NCBI GenBank assembly: GCA_019240475.1 | Contig: JAFAYI010000030.1 | Location: 52,489 to 116,488 of the forward strand | Source: Acidobacteriaceae bacterium | Lineage (GTDB): Bacteria; Acidobacteriota; Terriglobia; Bryobacterales; Bryobacteraceae | Direction of reading: 5' to 3' | Length of the DNA stretch: 64,000 nt | Part shown: piece by piece, positions 14,681 through 23,577 of the stretch | Position numbering within the stretch: position 1 is the stretch's first letter | How the letters are laid out: the number at the start of each line of letters is the position of its first letter | Notes under the pieces: generated by a model | Seen by the model: the letters and a program-made list of their open reading frames with translations, nothing else | The model's database searches: none | Told to the model about the DNA's origin: nothing | Program-made: the position numbers and the translations under genes

Positions 14681-17600
14681 CTTCGTCGTCCGGCTCGTCT
14701 TCCGCGGCGGGCTTGATCACGCGGCGCATCTGGAAACCCATCGCCGTCGAAATGAATCCGCTTTCTTCCAGAAATCGGGCGAGGAAGTGATCCGAGGCGG
14801 GAACGCCATTTATCGTGGAAATCATTAGCCCGCTGCGCTTGGTCCGATGCCGGATCGCCACTAAGGCGAGCCGCTGCGCGAGATCGCGCGCGACTTTGGC
14901 GCGTTCCAATTCATCATCCGGGAGGAAGACCTGAAGCGCAGGGTTGCGGCGGCGGAAGAACGCGGCCAGCCGCCCGTTCACCAGAATCACGTTGGCGCCG
15001 GCGGCGCGAGCCATTGAATGATCCGAGGAGCCGGGAAGCCAGGGCAGCAATGCGCCATATGGATTCGCTGGATCCGAGGCGGCTAAGTGCACGCTCTGCG
15101 GGCGATCGGGATCCACTCGAAAGGTGCGCAACATGTCAACCGCCGCGGGTGTCGCGAACTGCGCGGCGCCTAATCCGGCGACGAACATGCCGCGCCGGAC
15201 CCAGCCGCTTTCCTCCATGGTTTTTAGGGCCGGATAGATGGCGGCGTACCCCCCGGGGATCTCTTCGGCCGCGGCCGCCTCGCGCATCACGATTCCATAT
15301 CGGGCGAGCAGCTGCTGGGAAACGGCCGCGCTCCATTCGGCCGGGGTCGGTCGCGCCGCGATGCGGCTTCGAACGGACGACCAGCGGCCCTCGCCGAAAG
15401 TTCCGGGGCCTCGGCGAGCCCGCATTCTCGCCGCGAAACCCGGCGAGCCCGGCGGCTGGTACGCCGTCGTAGTATGCGGGCGCTCGCTGTCGGGCGGGTA
15501 TAGAAGACGCCGCACGGGATGGAACGTATCATTAGTGATTAGGCCCGCCCATACGAGTTCCCAAAGTGCGTCCGTAGTTTCGTTCGGAAATCCGCCGCCG
15601 ATTGCCTGATGCACGGTCGCCTGGAACGATGCGCCATGGGTCTCCAGATATTCGAAGATTCTCCGCGCCTTTTCGGAAAGAGTGTCGGCAACTGCGATTT
15701 CCGGCTGCAACAAGCTGGACAATGCTCCGGTCAGATAGAGCGAAATACGTCCATCCCGCGCGCCCAACGGCGCCCGCCCGATCCAAACGATCTCACCCGA
15801 GGCAAGCAGCGAATCGAGACCGGCCGGATTGTACTCGTCCACGCGAGCCGGCAAAATTTCGCGTTCCAGATCCGAGGCGATCAGATCCGCGCCCTGCACA
15901 ATCTCGATTGCATCCAGCAGGGCCTCTATGCCTCGCCGCGGAGTTGTCGCGCCCTGCCACGCCGTCAGGAGGCGAGCGTAAATATGCTGCTCGGCTGGAA
16001 CCACTTCGCGACGAAGCCGGGCGAGGGTCTTACGGCGAATCTGTTGCAGAACGTCCGGATCGCACCATTCGCGGTGGATGCCGCCGAGCCGAAACTCGCC
16101 TTCGAGCAGCTTCGATTCCGAGTGAAGTCCGCGCAGGACCGCTTCGATCGCGCTCGGGGCGACGCCGTAGCGGCCCGCGAGTTCGAGCGTCGTGAATGGA
16201 CCATGGGTGCGCGCGTATCGGCGAGCTAGCGCGCTCAAAGCATCGTGCGCCGGCGCAAGGAACGTTTCGGCGATACCCGGAGGCAGAGGAATCCCCAATG
16301 CGTCTCGATAGCGCGCCGCATATTCGACGGGAATGAAGCGGACTTCCCGCGCAATTCGAATACGCACCGCGCGGCGGCCATTCGCCAGATCCTCTATCGC
16401 GCTCGCGGCAAGCTGCGAAGACGAGCGCGCCTCTATTTCGTCCTTGGTCAGATCGCCGAGTTTGAGCAGCAGATCATGCACTCCGTCAACGTGCCTGGCG
16501 TGGTATTCAGGGTCCAGCGATTGAAGCTGCGCCTCCACTTCGTCGAGCGCCGATTTATCGAGCAATTCTCGAAAATCCGTGCTCCCCAGTATTTCCTCAA
16601 GCTGTGACTGATCGATAGCGAGAGCCTGCGCGCGCCGCTCGGCGAGCGGAGCGTCGCCTTCGTAGATGTAGTTGGCGATATAGGAAAACAAAAGCGCCGA
16701 AGCGTAGGGCGAAGGCTTAGTCGATTCGAGCGTTGTCACGCGTATCTCCCCGCGCTCTATTTTTTTCAGGACGCCGGCCGCCGCCCCGAGGTCGAGCATC
16801 TCGCGAATGCACTCGCGAAAGGTTTCGAGAAGGATCGGAAAAGAAGGATAGCGCGAGGCGACGCCGAGCAGATCGGCCGCGCGTTTCCGCTGCTGCCACA
16901 GGGGGGCGCGGATGCCCGGACGACGCTTGGGAAGCAGCAGCGCGCGCCCCGCCGCTTCCCGAAACTTCGCCGCAAACAACGAAGTGCTGCCCAACTGTCG
17001 CAATACCAGGTCGCGAAGGTCGGAAGCCGATGGCAGCAGCCATTCGGTGTCGAGTTTCTCTTCGGAGTCCGGCAGGCGAATCACAAATCCGTCGTCGGAC
17101 CACATGGTTTCGGCATCCAAACCCCGAACGGCGCGCAGGCGCGACGACACCGCCATGCACCAGGCGGCATGTACGCGGCTGCCAAATGGAGTGAGTACGC
17201 AAACTCGCCAGTCGCCGAGTTCGTCCCGGCAGTGCTCGATCAAGATCTCGCGATCGTTTGGGACGACCCCCACCGCGGCTTTCTGGTCTTCGAGATAACG
17301 CAGTAGATTTTCGGCCGCCGTTTCATCCAAGCTGTGATCCTCAATCAGGCGCGTATAAGCGACAGGGCGGGGAAGCTGCATTAGTTCGCGCGTCATCTCG
17401 CCGATCTTCTCGCCGAATTCCGAGGGTCGCCCGGCCGTGTCGCCATGCCAGAACGGCATCTTTCCGGGCTCGCCGGGAGCTGGCGACACCAGCACGCGAT
17501 CCTGGGTGATCTCTTCGATGCGCCAGGTGCTCGCGCCGAGAATAATTGTGTCGCCGGTGCGGCTTTCGAACACCATCTCTTCATCCAGTTCGCCCACGCG

Positions 17601-19277
17601 AGCGCCGCGAGTCGCGCCCGCAAGAAAGACGCCGAAGAGCCCGCGATCCGGAATCGTGCCTGCGTTGACGATCGCGACTTTCTTGGCGCCCTCGCGCGCT
17701 GTCAGTCTGTTCGTCACGCGGTCCCAGGTGATGCGGGGCCGCAGCTCCACGAACTCGTCCGAAGGATATCGGCCCGACAACATGTCGAGAACGCTTTCAA
17801 ACGCGGAGAGGCTTAGGTCCGCATACGGAGCGGCCCGGCAGAGTGTCGCATACAGATCCGGCGCCTGCCATTCGTCCATCGAAACCGCGGCCACAATCTG
17901 CTGAGCCAGCACGTCGAGCGGGTTTCGCGGATAGCGCACGCTCTCTACTTTGCCCTCGTTCATCGCGCGCGCGATCGCGGCGCAAGCGACCAGATCGCCT
18001 CGGAACTTTGGAAACACGATAGCGGAGCTGACGCCTCCCACGTAGTGGCTCGCGCGGCCGATACGCTGCATTCCGCTTGCGACCGATGGCGGAGCTTCAA
18101 TCTGCGCCACCAGATCGATGGAACCCATGTCGATGCCGAGTTCGAGCGAAGAGGTCGCGACTATCCCCCGCAGCGTTCCCATTTTGAGGCGTTCTTCAAT
18201 ATCCTTGCGCTGCGCCGCCGCGACGCTGCCGTGATGCGCGCGAACCAGGACATCGCCCGCGAGTTCATTGATCGCGCCGGCGATCCTTTCCGCAAGCCTC
18301 CGGCTGTTGACGAAGATCAATGTGGATGTGTGCGCCTGCACGAGTTCCAGCAATTTTGGGTGAATCGCGCTCCAGATCGACGGCCGCGCCGGACCCTGCG
18401 ACGCCGGACCGCTCGGGATCGGCTCGATTGCATCCAGCTTTGTCATGTCGTCAAGCGGCACTTCGATGTGCAGTTCCAGCTTCTTTGGCGCGCTTGCGTC
18501 GATGATCGTTACCGGACGATAAGAAGCCACCGCGGTGGACGGTTCCGAATCCAGCAGATCGTCGGGCTGTTCCGTTGCGGCGCCGCGTTCCCGCGCGCCC
18601 CCAAGAAATCTGGCGACTTCTTCTAACGGCCGCTGAGTCGCCGAGAGGCCGATCCGCTGCAGCTTTCCTCCTGTTAGGTGCTCCAGCCGCTCCAGCGAAA
18701 GCGCCAGATGCGAGCCTCGCTTGCCGGGAACCAGGGCGTGAATCTCGTCAACGATGACGGTCTCAATCGAACGCAGGGTCTCGCGAGCGTTCGAGGTGAG
18801 CACCAGGTACAGTGACTCCGGAGTGGTAATCAGAATGTCCGCCGGCGCCCTGGCGAAACGCGAACGCTCCGCGGCCGTTGTGTCTCCCGTGCGGATAGCG
18901 ATTGAGGGTTCGTGAAAATCCGAACCTTGCTTGCGCGCCATCTGAGCGACGCCCGTCAGAGGGGCGCGCAGGTTTCGTTCCACGTCCACCGCGAGCGCTT
19001 TAATCGGCGAAATGTATAGCACTCTGCACCGTTCCGCGCCCTGCGGTTGTGGGGAAAACATCAGCCGATCGATCGCCCATAAGAACGCCGCAAGTGTTTT
19101 GCCTGTGCCTGTCGGGGCGAGGATCAGAGTCGATTCGCCGCGTGAAATCGCCGGCCAACCGAGTGTTTGCGGAGCGGTCGGCGCCTCGAAGACAGCTTCA
19201 AACCATTCGCGGACAGGCGCATGGAAATGACCAAGCGGATCCGCTGTAGCGGCGATCTCTGCTGCCGGCCTTTTCAT
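14673..19277 (-). CDS. lhr: Large Lhr-type DEAD/DEAH helicase
   Basis: 1534 residues, the size of full-length enterobacterial Lhr (about 1540). The helicase core has ILAPTGTGKTLAAFLWAI (motif I), VDEIHALVPGKRGSHLALSL (motif II with DEIH), IGLSATQRP (motif III), TSSLELGIDMGSID and QRIGRASH (motifs V and VI). The long C-terminal part includes the winged-helix and Lhr-specific regions. E. coli Lhr's C-terminal domain is reported to have uracil-DNA glycosylase activity, which fits its position at the head of an operon with Nei, a UDG-linked radical SAM protein and UdgX. The ATG is preceded by AGAGG; the first codons face the MbtH operon across a 335-bp divergent gap. Confidence 0.9.
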   Translation of the reverse strand: MKRPAAEIAATADPLGHFHAPVREWFEAVFEAPTAPQTLGWPAISRGESTLILAPTGTGKTLAAFLWAIDRLMFSPQPQGAERCRVLYISPIKALAVDVERNLRAPLTGVAQMARKQGSDFHEPSIAIRTGDTTAAERSRFARAPADILITTPESLYLVLTSNARETLRSIETVIVDEIHALVPGKRGSHLALSLERLEHLTGGKLQRIGLSATQRPLEEVARFLGGARERGAATEQPDDLLDSEPSTAVASYRPVTIIDASAPKKLELHIEVPLDDMTKLDAIEPIPSGPASQGPARPSIWSAIHPKLLELVQAHTSTLIFVNSRRLAERIAGAINELAGDVLVRAHHGSVAAAQRKDIEERLKMGTLRGIVATSSLELGIDMGSIDLVAQIEAPPSVASGMQRIGRASHYVGGVSSAIVFPKFRGDLVACAAIARAMNEGKVESVRYPRNPLDVLAQQIVAAVSMDEWQAPDLYATLCRAAPYADLSLSAFESVLDMLSGRYPSDEFVELRPRITWDRVTNRLTAREGAKKVAIVNAGTIPDRGLFGVFLAGATRGARVGELDEEMVFESRTGDTIILGASTWRIEEITQDRVLVSPAPGEPGKMPFWHGDTAGRPSEFGEKIGEMTRELMQLPRPVAYTRLIEDHSLDETAAENLLRYLEDQKAAVGVVPNDREILIEHCRDELGDWRVCVLTPFGSRVHAAWCMAVSSRLRAVRGLDAETMWSDDGFVIRLPDSEEKLDTEWLLPSASDLRDLVLRQLGSTSLFAAKFREAAGRALLLPKRRPGIRAPLWQQRKRAADLLGVASRYPSFPILLETFRECIREMLDLGAAAGVLKKIERGEIRVTTLESTKPSPYASALLFSYIANYIYEGDAPLAERRAQALAIDQSQLEEILGSTDFRELLDKSALDEVEAQLQSLDPEYHARHVDGVHDLLLKLGDLTKDEIEARSSSQLAASAIEDLANGRRAVRIRIAREVRFIPVEYAARYRDALGIPLPPGIAETFLAPAHDALSALARRYARTHGPFTTLELAGRYGVAPSAIEAVLRGLHSESKLLEGEFRLGGIHREWCDPDVLQQIRRKTLARLRREVVPAEQHIYARLLTAWQGATTPRRGIEALLDAIEIVQGADLIASDLEREILPARVDEYNPAGLDSLLASGEIVWIGRAPLGARDGRISLYLTGALSSLLQPEIAVADTLSEKARRIFEYLETHGASFQATVHQAIGGGFPNETTDALWELVWAGLITNDTFHPVRRLLYPPDSERPHTTTAYQPPGSPGFAARMRARRGPGTFGEGRWSSVRSRIAARPTPAEWSAAVSQQLLARYGIVMREAAAAEEIPGGYAAIYPALKTMEESGWVRRGMFVAGLGAAQFATPAAVDMLRTFRVDPDRPQSVHLAASDPANPYGALLPWLPGSSDHSMARAAGANVILVNGRLAAFFRRRNPALQVFLPDDELERAKVARDLAQRLALVAIRHRTKRSGLMISTINGVPASDHFLARFLEESGFISTAMGFQMRRVIKPAAEDEPDDEDA

Positions 19278-19612
19278 CCTCTACAAAGAGTATCCGGCAC
19301 GGTTCGGGCTAAAAGCGGATGAGCGCCGCGCCGCGGCGGCGCTGGCCCGATCCCGTCAGAACTCTTCTCACAACACCTGCCAGCGGCGATTTGATACCGT
19401 GGCTGGTGATGATCTCGCGGCTTGTCGCGGCGGGTAGCCTGCGGCTGTCCGCCGGCTCGGAGTTGCTGGAGGCCACTACCCGATACGGACAGCGGGGGAC
19501 AACAATCGCCCTTATGCGCGAAAATGTTTGGATTGGAGGAGCCGCGGCACGCTCGCAAAACGGTTACGAGGAAGGCTGCACCGCAATGGCGTAAGCACTC
19601 GGGAGGCACGTC
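19278..19612. other. Divergent intergenic region between lhr and the MbtH operon
   Basis: Only overlapping open frames on opposite strands are present and none has a convincing ribosome site. It should hold promoters for both operons, but I see no clean -35/-10 pair. GGGAGG at 19601-19606 is the ribosome site of the MbtH-like gene. Confidence 0.5.
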
Positions 19613-19825
19613 ATGAATGAGCAGGAAGAAGACGATCGCATCTACAAAGTAGTCATCAATCACGAAGAGCAATATTCAATCTCGTTGGCGCACAGGCCCA
19701 ACCCGCTGGGGTGGACCGACGTTGGGAAGTCCGGGACCAAACAAGAGTGCCTGGCGTACATCCGCGAGGTGTGGACGGATATGCGGCCGTTGTCTCTCAG
19801 AAAGCAAATGGAGGAATCCAAATAA
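19613..19825 (+). CDS. MbtH-like NRPS chaperone with an altered signature
   Basis: 70 residues. MbtH-like proteins bind and activate adenylation domains of nonribosomal peptide synthetases. The diagnostic pattern is mostly visible: NHEEQYS, then NPLGW, and ECLAYIREVWTDMRP at the end. The normally strict Trp-Pro of SxWP is replaced by Ser24-Leu25 (YSISLAHRPN). The Trp sits in the groove that holds an alanine of the adenylation domain, so binding may be altered. A strong GGGAGG lies 6 nt before the ATG. The stop overlaps the next start (TAATG), so it is coupled to the thioesterase. Confidence 0.85.
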   Translation: MNEQEEDDRIYKVVINHEEQYSISLAHRPNPLGWTDVGKSGTKQECLAYIREVWTDMRPLSLRKQMEESK

Positions 19826-20697
19826 TGTGGGCGTCACGGAGCGGCGGCGCCCCGGACATGCACGGTGGGATGAATAGGTCAGGAATGACGGTGGACCCCA
19901 CGCCTTGGTTTGAGCGCGCGCCGGACCTTGCCGCCCCACTCCGAATGTTCTGCTTCCCCTATGCGGGAGGTGATGCACATATTTTTCGAGGTTGGCAGAA
20001 GCGGGTTCCCGAGGGCGTGAATGTGTGCCCGATATATCTTCCGGGACGAGGCAGGCGAATGGCGGAGCCTCGTCACCGCCGGATGGAGTCACTCGTGCGC
20101 GCGGTCGCCGAAGCCGTGGCCCCATGGGCCGGCGCTCCTTTTGTGCTGTTCGGCCATAGCATGGGCGCCATCATCAGTTTTGAGCTGGCCCGGCTGTTGG
20201 ACCGCCGCTTCGGAGTTTCTCCTGTGCGACTTCTGGTCTCCGGGCGGATTGCCCCGCAGGAGCCGGATCTCGATCCGCCTACCTACAATCTGCCCCAGCG
20301 CGAATTCCTTCTAGAGTTGAAAAGATTGAATGGGACCGACGAGGAACTCCTGGCAAATAGCGAGGCGATGGAACTGCTGACTCCGATTGTTCGAGCCGAC
20401 TTCGAAGCTGTCCAGACATATTCCTTTGTGGAGGGCCCGCGATTGCGGTGCCCAATCACGGCCTACGGCGGACTAGCCGATATCGACACCCCGCGTGAGC
20501 GGGTCGAGTCCTGGCGTGCCGTGACGGAATCGCAGACAGTGGTGAAAATGTTTCCCGACGGCCATTTCTTTATCAACGCAAGAGGCAATTCCTTTTTTCA
20601 GGCGCTTGCCGAGGATCTCCAAACGGCGCTGCAAGATGTGAAGGCGGCGGGGCGCCCGCCCGGCGAAGGCCGCGAAAATCGAAACCAAACCGCATAG
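19825..20697 (+). CDS. Type II thioesterase (NRPS/PKS editing hydrolase)
   Basis: 290 residues from the ATG overlapping the MbtH stop. The alpha/beta hydrolase core shows FCFPYAGGDAHIFRGW, IYLPGRGRR and the nucleophile elbow GHSMG with Ser112. A GGLADIDTPRE segment can supply the acid and FPDGHFFIN the base (His247). These enzymes clear misprimed carrier proteins. The frame extends upstream inside the MbtH gene, but GGAGG at 19810-19814 and the TAATG overlap favour this start. Confidence 0.88.
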   Translation: MWASRSGGAPDMHGGMNRSGMTVDPTPWFERAPDLAAPLRMFCFPYAGGDAHIFRGWQKRVPEGVNVCPIYLPGRGRRMAEPRHRRMESLVRAVAEAVAPWAGAPFVLFGHSMGAIISFELARLLDRRFGVSPVRLLVSGRIAPQEPDLDPPTYNLPQREFLLELKRLNGTDEELLANSEAMELLTPIVRADFEAVQTYSFVEGPRLRCPITAYGGLADIDTPRERVESWRAVTESQTVVKMFPDGHFFINARGNSFFQALAEDLQTALQDVKAAGRPPGEGRENRNQTA

Positions 20698-20725
20698 GCG
20701 CGAGAACTCTACTGGGGTTGAAGAC

Positions 20726-22375
20726 ATGACGAACGAACTTCTGTATCTTCGGCAGAACATCCAGCTCGAACCGCTCATCGACCAGTGGTATGCGTGGTCG
20801 CACCTGATTTCGCCCGCCACCGCGGCGCGTAACATCACGGAGCGCCATTTCAAGATCATGGATTCGTACATTAATGCCCCGCAGATACATGCCAACGCAG
20901 TTAAGAATCCAAAGATGCTGGGCGGCCCTTTCATTGATTACGACGGCAAGAGAGTCGATGAAATCAGGGCGCTTCGCGATAGAACCCGGCGAGACCGCGC
21001 TCATCTGGTCGCGCTCTCCACGGCCTTGGCCGAACTGGATGGCATGCTGCGCGCGAACGCGAAGGGCTACAGCTTGCACTCTCTATACGACAAAGTTCCA
21101 GCGATGCTGAAGGGGTTCGTGGAACTTCAGTACGATTTGAATAATCAAGCTTCCTATCGACTTATCGAGCCGCTGTTATATCGCAGCCGGTACTACGACA
21201 AGACGACGCAAAGTTTAATGCTCTCCAGGATCAGCGGAGACGATCGTCCGTTTGTGTTGAGCACGCCACGCCTTGAAGGAGACGGCTTGCTACACCTGAA
21301 GCTGCCCTTTGACGATCCGCGCGTCGATGAGCTGTTCGAGTTGAAGAAAACGCCTCGAACTTGGAGTTCGATCCGGGACATGTTCGATCTGAGCGAGCCG
21401 CAGGCCGACTTGTTCCGCGGCTTCTTTACCGAAGAGGCGCCGCCGCCCTACCGCCGCTACGAAGGCGACGGACTTCTTTGGAGGTATTTCGGACATGCAT
21501 GCATCATGGTGGAAACGAAGAATGTCAGCATGCTCTTCGATCCGGTTCTTAGTTACACATATGAAAGCAGTATCTCGCGCTATACATATCTTGACATTCC
21601 GGACCGCCTCGATTTTGTTCTAATCACGCACAACCATCAGGACCATATACTTTTCGAAACTCTTCTCCAACTCCGGAATCGGATCGGCACAATTATTGTT
21701 CCGCGCAGCGGATCGGGAGCATTAGAGGATCCATCCGTGAAACTAACGCTTGAAAACTGCGGTTTCAAGAATGTGATCGAACTTAGAGAAATGGAGAGCG
21801 TGCCGATCCAAGGCGGCTCGATCACAGGCCTGCCATTTTTCGGTGAACATTCGGATTTGGCGATCAATACGAAGCTGGCGTATCTGGTCCGTGTCCACGG
21901 CGAGTCCTTCCTGTTTGCAGCCGATTCCTGCAATATCGAACCGGCTCTGTACAAGCATGTACATAACTCGGTTGGCGATGTCCGTGCGCTGTTCCTAGGT
22001 ATGGAGTGCGACGGCGCGCCAATGAGCTGGGTATACGGACCGTTGCAGATCCAGAGACTGGAGCGCGGAATGGATGAATCGCGCAGACTCAGCGGGTCCA
22101 ACTGCGAGCAAGGAATGGGTATTGTTGAGGCGTTCAACTGCCGGGAAGCCTACGTCTATGCGATGGGGCAAGAACCCTGGCTCAATTACGTGATGAGCCT
22201 CAAATACACGGAGCAATCGCGGCCCATTGTCGACTCCAATCGTTTAATCGAGACGTGCCGGAGCCGAGGTATGTGCGCCGAACGGCTTTTCGGCGAAAAG
22301 GAGATCCTGCTTGAGGGAGGCGCCGCGCGAGAGCAGCCAAGAATCGCAAAAGTCGCTGCGCCGCAAGTTAACTGA
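20726..22375 (+). CDS. CmlA-like diiron amino-acid beta-hydroxylase (metallo-beta-lactamase fold)
   Basis: 549 residues. The C-terminal half has a metallo-beta-lactamase fold with THNHQDH as the HxHxDH metal motif and later FFGEHSDL and FAADSCN ligands. The N-terminal ~240 residues (RQNIQLEPLIDQWYAWSHLISPATAARN) form the long extra domain seen in CmlA, the chloramphenicol-pathway diiron oxygenase that beta-hydroxylates a carrier-bound amino acid. Overall length is close to CmlA. Its position after MbtH and a type II thioesterase supports action on an amino acid loaded on an NRPS. A plain metallo-hydrolase is the alternative, but the N-terminal domain argues against it. Confidence 0.72.
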   Translation: MTNELLYLRQNIQLEPLIDQWYAWSHLISPATAARNITERHFKIMDSYINAPQIHANAVKNPKMLGGPFIDYDGKRVDEIRALRDRTRRDRAHLVALSTALAELDGMLRANAKGYSLHSLYDKVPAMLKGFVELQYDLNNQASYRLIEPLLYRSRYYDKTTQSLMLSRISGDDRPFVLSTPRLEGDGLLHLKLPFDDPRVDELFELKKTPRTWSSIRDMFDLSEPQADLFRGFFTEEAPPPYRRYEGDGLLWRYFGHACIMVETKNVSMLFDPVLSYTYESSISRYTYLDIPDRLDFVLITHNHQDHILFETLLQLRNRIGTIIVPRSGSGALEDPSVKLTLENCGFKNVIELREMESVPIQGGSITGLPFFGEHSDLAINTKLAYLVRVHGESFLFAADSCNIEPALYKHVHNSVGDVRALFLGMECDGAPMSWVYGPLQIQRLERGMDESRRLSGSNCEQGMGIVEAFNCREAYVYAMGQEPWLNYVMSLKYTEQSRPIVDSNRLIETCRSRGMCAERLFGEKEILLEGGAAREQPRIAKVAAPQVN

Positions 22376-23507
22376 GGCGCCGCCAGTCGCCAGCGTAGAC
22401 ATCCCTGCAATGCCACGCGAGGGAATTCCACGTCGTATTTTTCAGACCTGGAAAACAAAAGATAACTTACCTGAACTCTTCGCTCGATGGAGTGAGACAA
22501 TTCGGCGCATGAATCCTGAGTTCTCTTATGAGCTTTGGGACGACTGCGATAATCGGCAATTTGTGGCGCGGGAGTTTCCCTGGTTTTTAGATACTTACAA
22601 CAGTTATCCCAATGAAATTTACCGGGTAGATACAATACGCTATCTATATCTGTATCTTCATGGCGGATTCTACATTGACCTGGATACCGAATGCGTGAAA
22701 GCTCTTGAGCCACTGGTGCATACTCGGGATGTATTGCTTGGTCGAATGGGCAATGATACCGCGTTTGCGCATTCTATTCCGAATGCAATCATGGCGAGCC
22801 CGCCGCGTCAAGAATTTTGGCTCTTTCTCGTCTATCTGCTTCGGCACAGGTCTCGTTTAAGGCTCATGCCGGAACACTCGACGGGGCCGGCATTATTGAG
22901 AACTGCGGTAACTCTCTACTGGCATGACCGTACGGAGAAAGAGACGTGGCGCGCGGTTCTTAGGTGCGACGAGATTTACGACGAAGCAATACTCCGATTT
23001 AATCGGATTGGGAAGGCGATTTCAGGCTACTATTCGGGTGTTCTTGGGGCAAAGGTCGCGTTCACCGGAACGTGTAATCGAGCCGGCAACGTGTTCATAG
23101 AGTTCGAGACGGCAGTCGCTGACCAAGGAATTGTTAGAGTCTCCATCGAGGGACAGTTTTGTGATGATGTAGGAGTCGGAGCGGTCACAGTACATATCCC
23201 TGAACGGCGGCTGCGAACCGGGGAGTGGCTCGCTCACAGTGCGAATGCCCTTCATCATAAGCGAGCCATAAGATCCATGATCTCTCAACTGAAGATCGGC
23301 CAGCATCCCCGCCCTTCCCGATCTACGCTAACGATTCTAGACCCTGGAAAGTGGTACGCAATAAACTGGTCCAGGAACGAACACCACCTTCTGTGCCGTG
23401 CGGTCGTGGATGGGCGCGACCTTGAGGACGAGACTAAGCGGAAACTATCTGCAGACGCTTATCTCCTGACTTATTGGACGCACTCCTGGCGCGTGCCAGA
23501 AGAATGA
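22311..23507 (+). CDS. GT32-type glycosyltransferase (Och1/capsular sugar type) with an insert
   Basis: Residues 38-170 carry the GT32 landmarks: IPRRIFQTWKT, ELWDD, YRVDTIRYLYLYLHGGFYIDLDTE, where DLD is the metal/nucleotide-sugar motif. The final LTYWTHSWR resembles the usual closing HHWxxSW motif. Between them is about 130 residues of beta-rich sequence longer than the ordinary family. The TTG at 22311, preceded by AAGGAG at 7 nt, overlaps the CmlA-like gene by 65 bp; an ATG at 22410 has no ribosome site. In this operon it may glycosylate the peptide product, though a cell-surface role is possible. Confidence 0.75.
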   Translation: MREAPRESSQESQKSLRRKLTEAPPVASVDIPAMPREGIPRRIFQTWKTKDNLPELFARWSETIRRMNPEFSYELWDDCDNRQFVAREFPWFLDTYNSYPNEIYRVDTIRYLYLYLHGGFYIDLDTECVKALEPLVHTRDVLLGRMGNDTAFAHSIPNAIMASPPRQEFWLFLVYLLRHRSRLRLMPEHSTGPALLRTAVTLYWHDRTEKETWRAVLRCDEIYDEAILRFNRIGKAISGYYSGVLGAKVAFTGTCNRAGNVFIEFETAVADQGIVRVSIEGQFCDDVGVGAVTVHIPERRLRTGEWLAHSANALHHKRAIRSMISQLKIGQHPRPSRSTLTILDPGKWYAINWSRNEHHLLCRAVVDGRDLEDETKRKLSADAYLLTYWTHSWRVPEE

Positions 23508-23577
23508 TAGCGCCAGTCGCGCTCCACGTCGCGGTTGTGTAATTACGCGAAGAGCACTCCTGCAGTTCCGTCGAGTC

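Noticed and set aside
13955..14716. 253-codon open frame antisense to nei
   Set aside because: Complement of a well-supported gene with full motifs; no motifs of its own.
19319..19594. 91-codon frame before the MbtH-like gene
   Set aside because: Conflicts with an equally long antisense frame, no ribosome site and no recognisable features.
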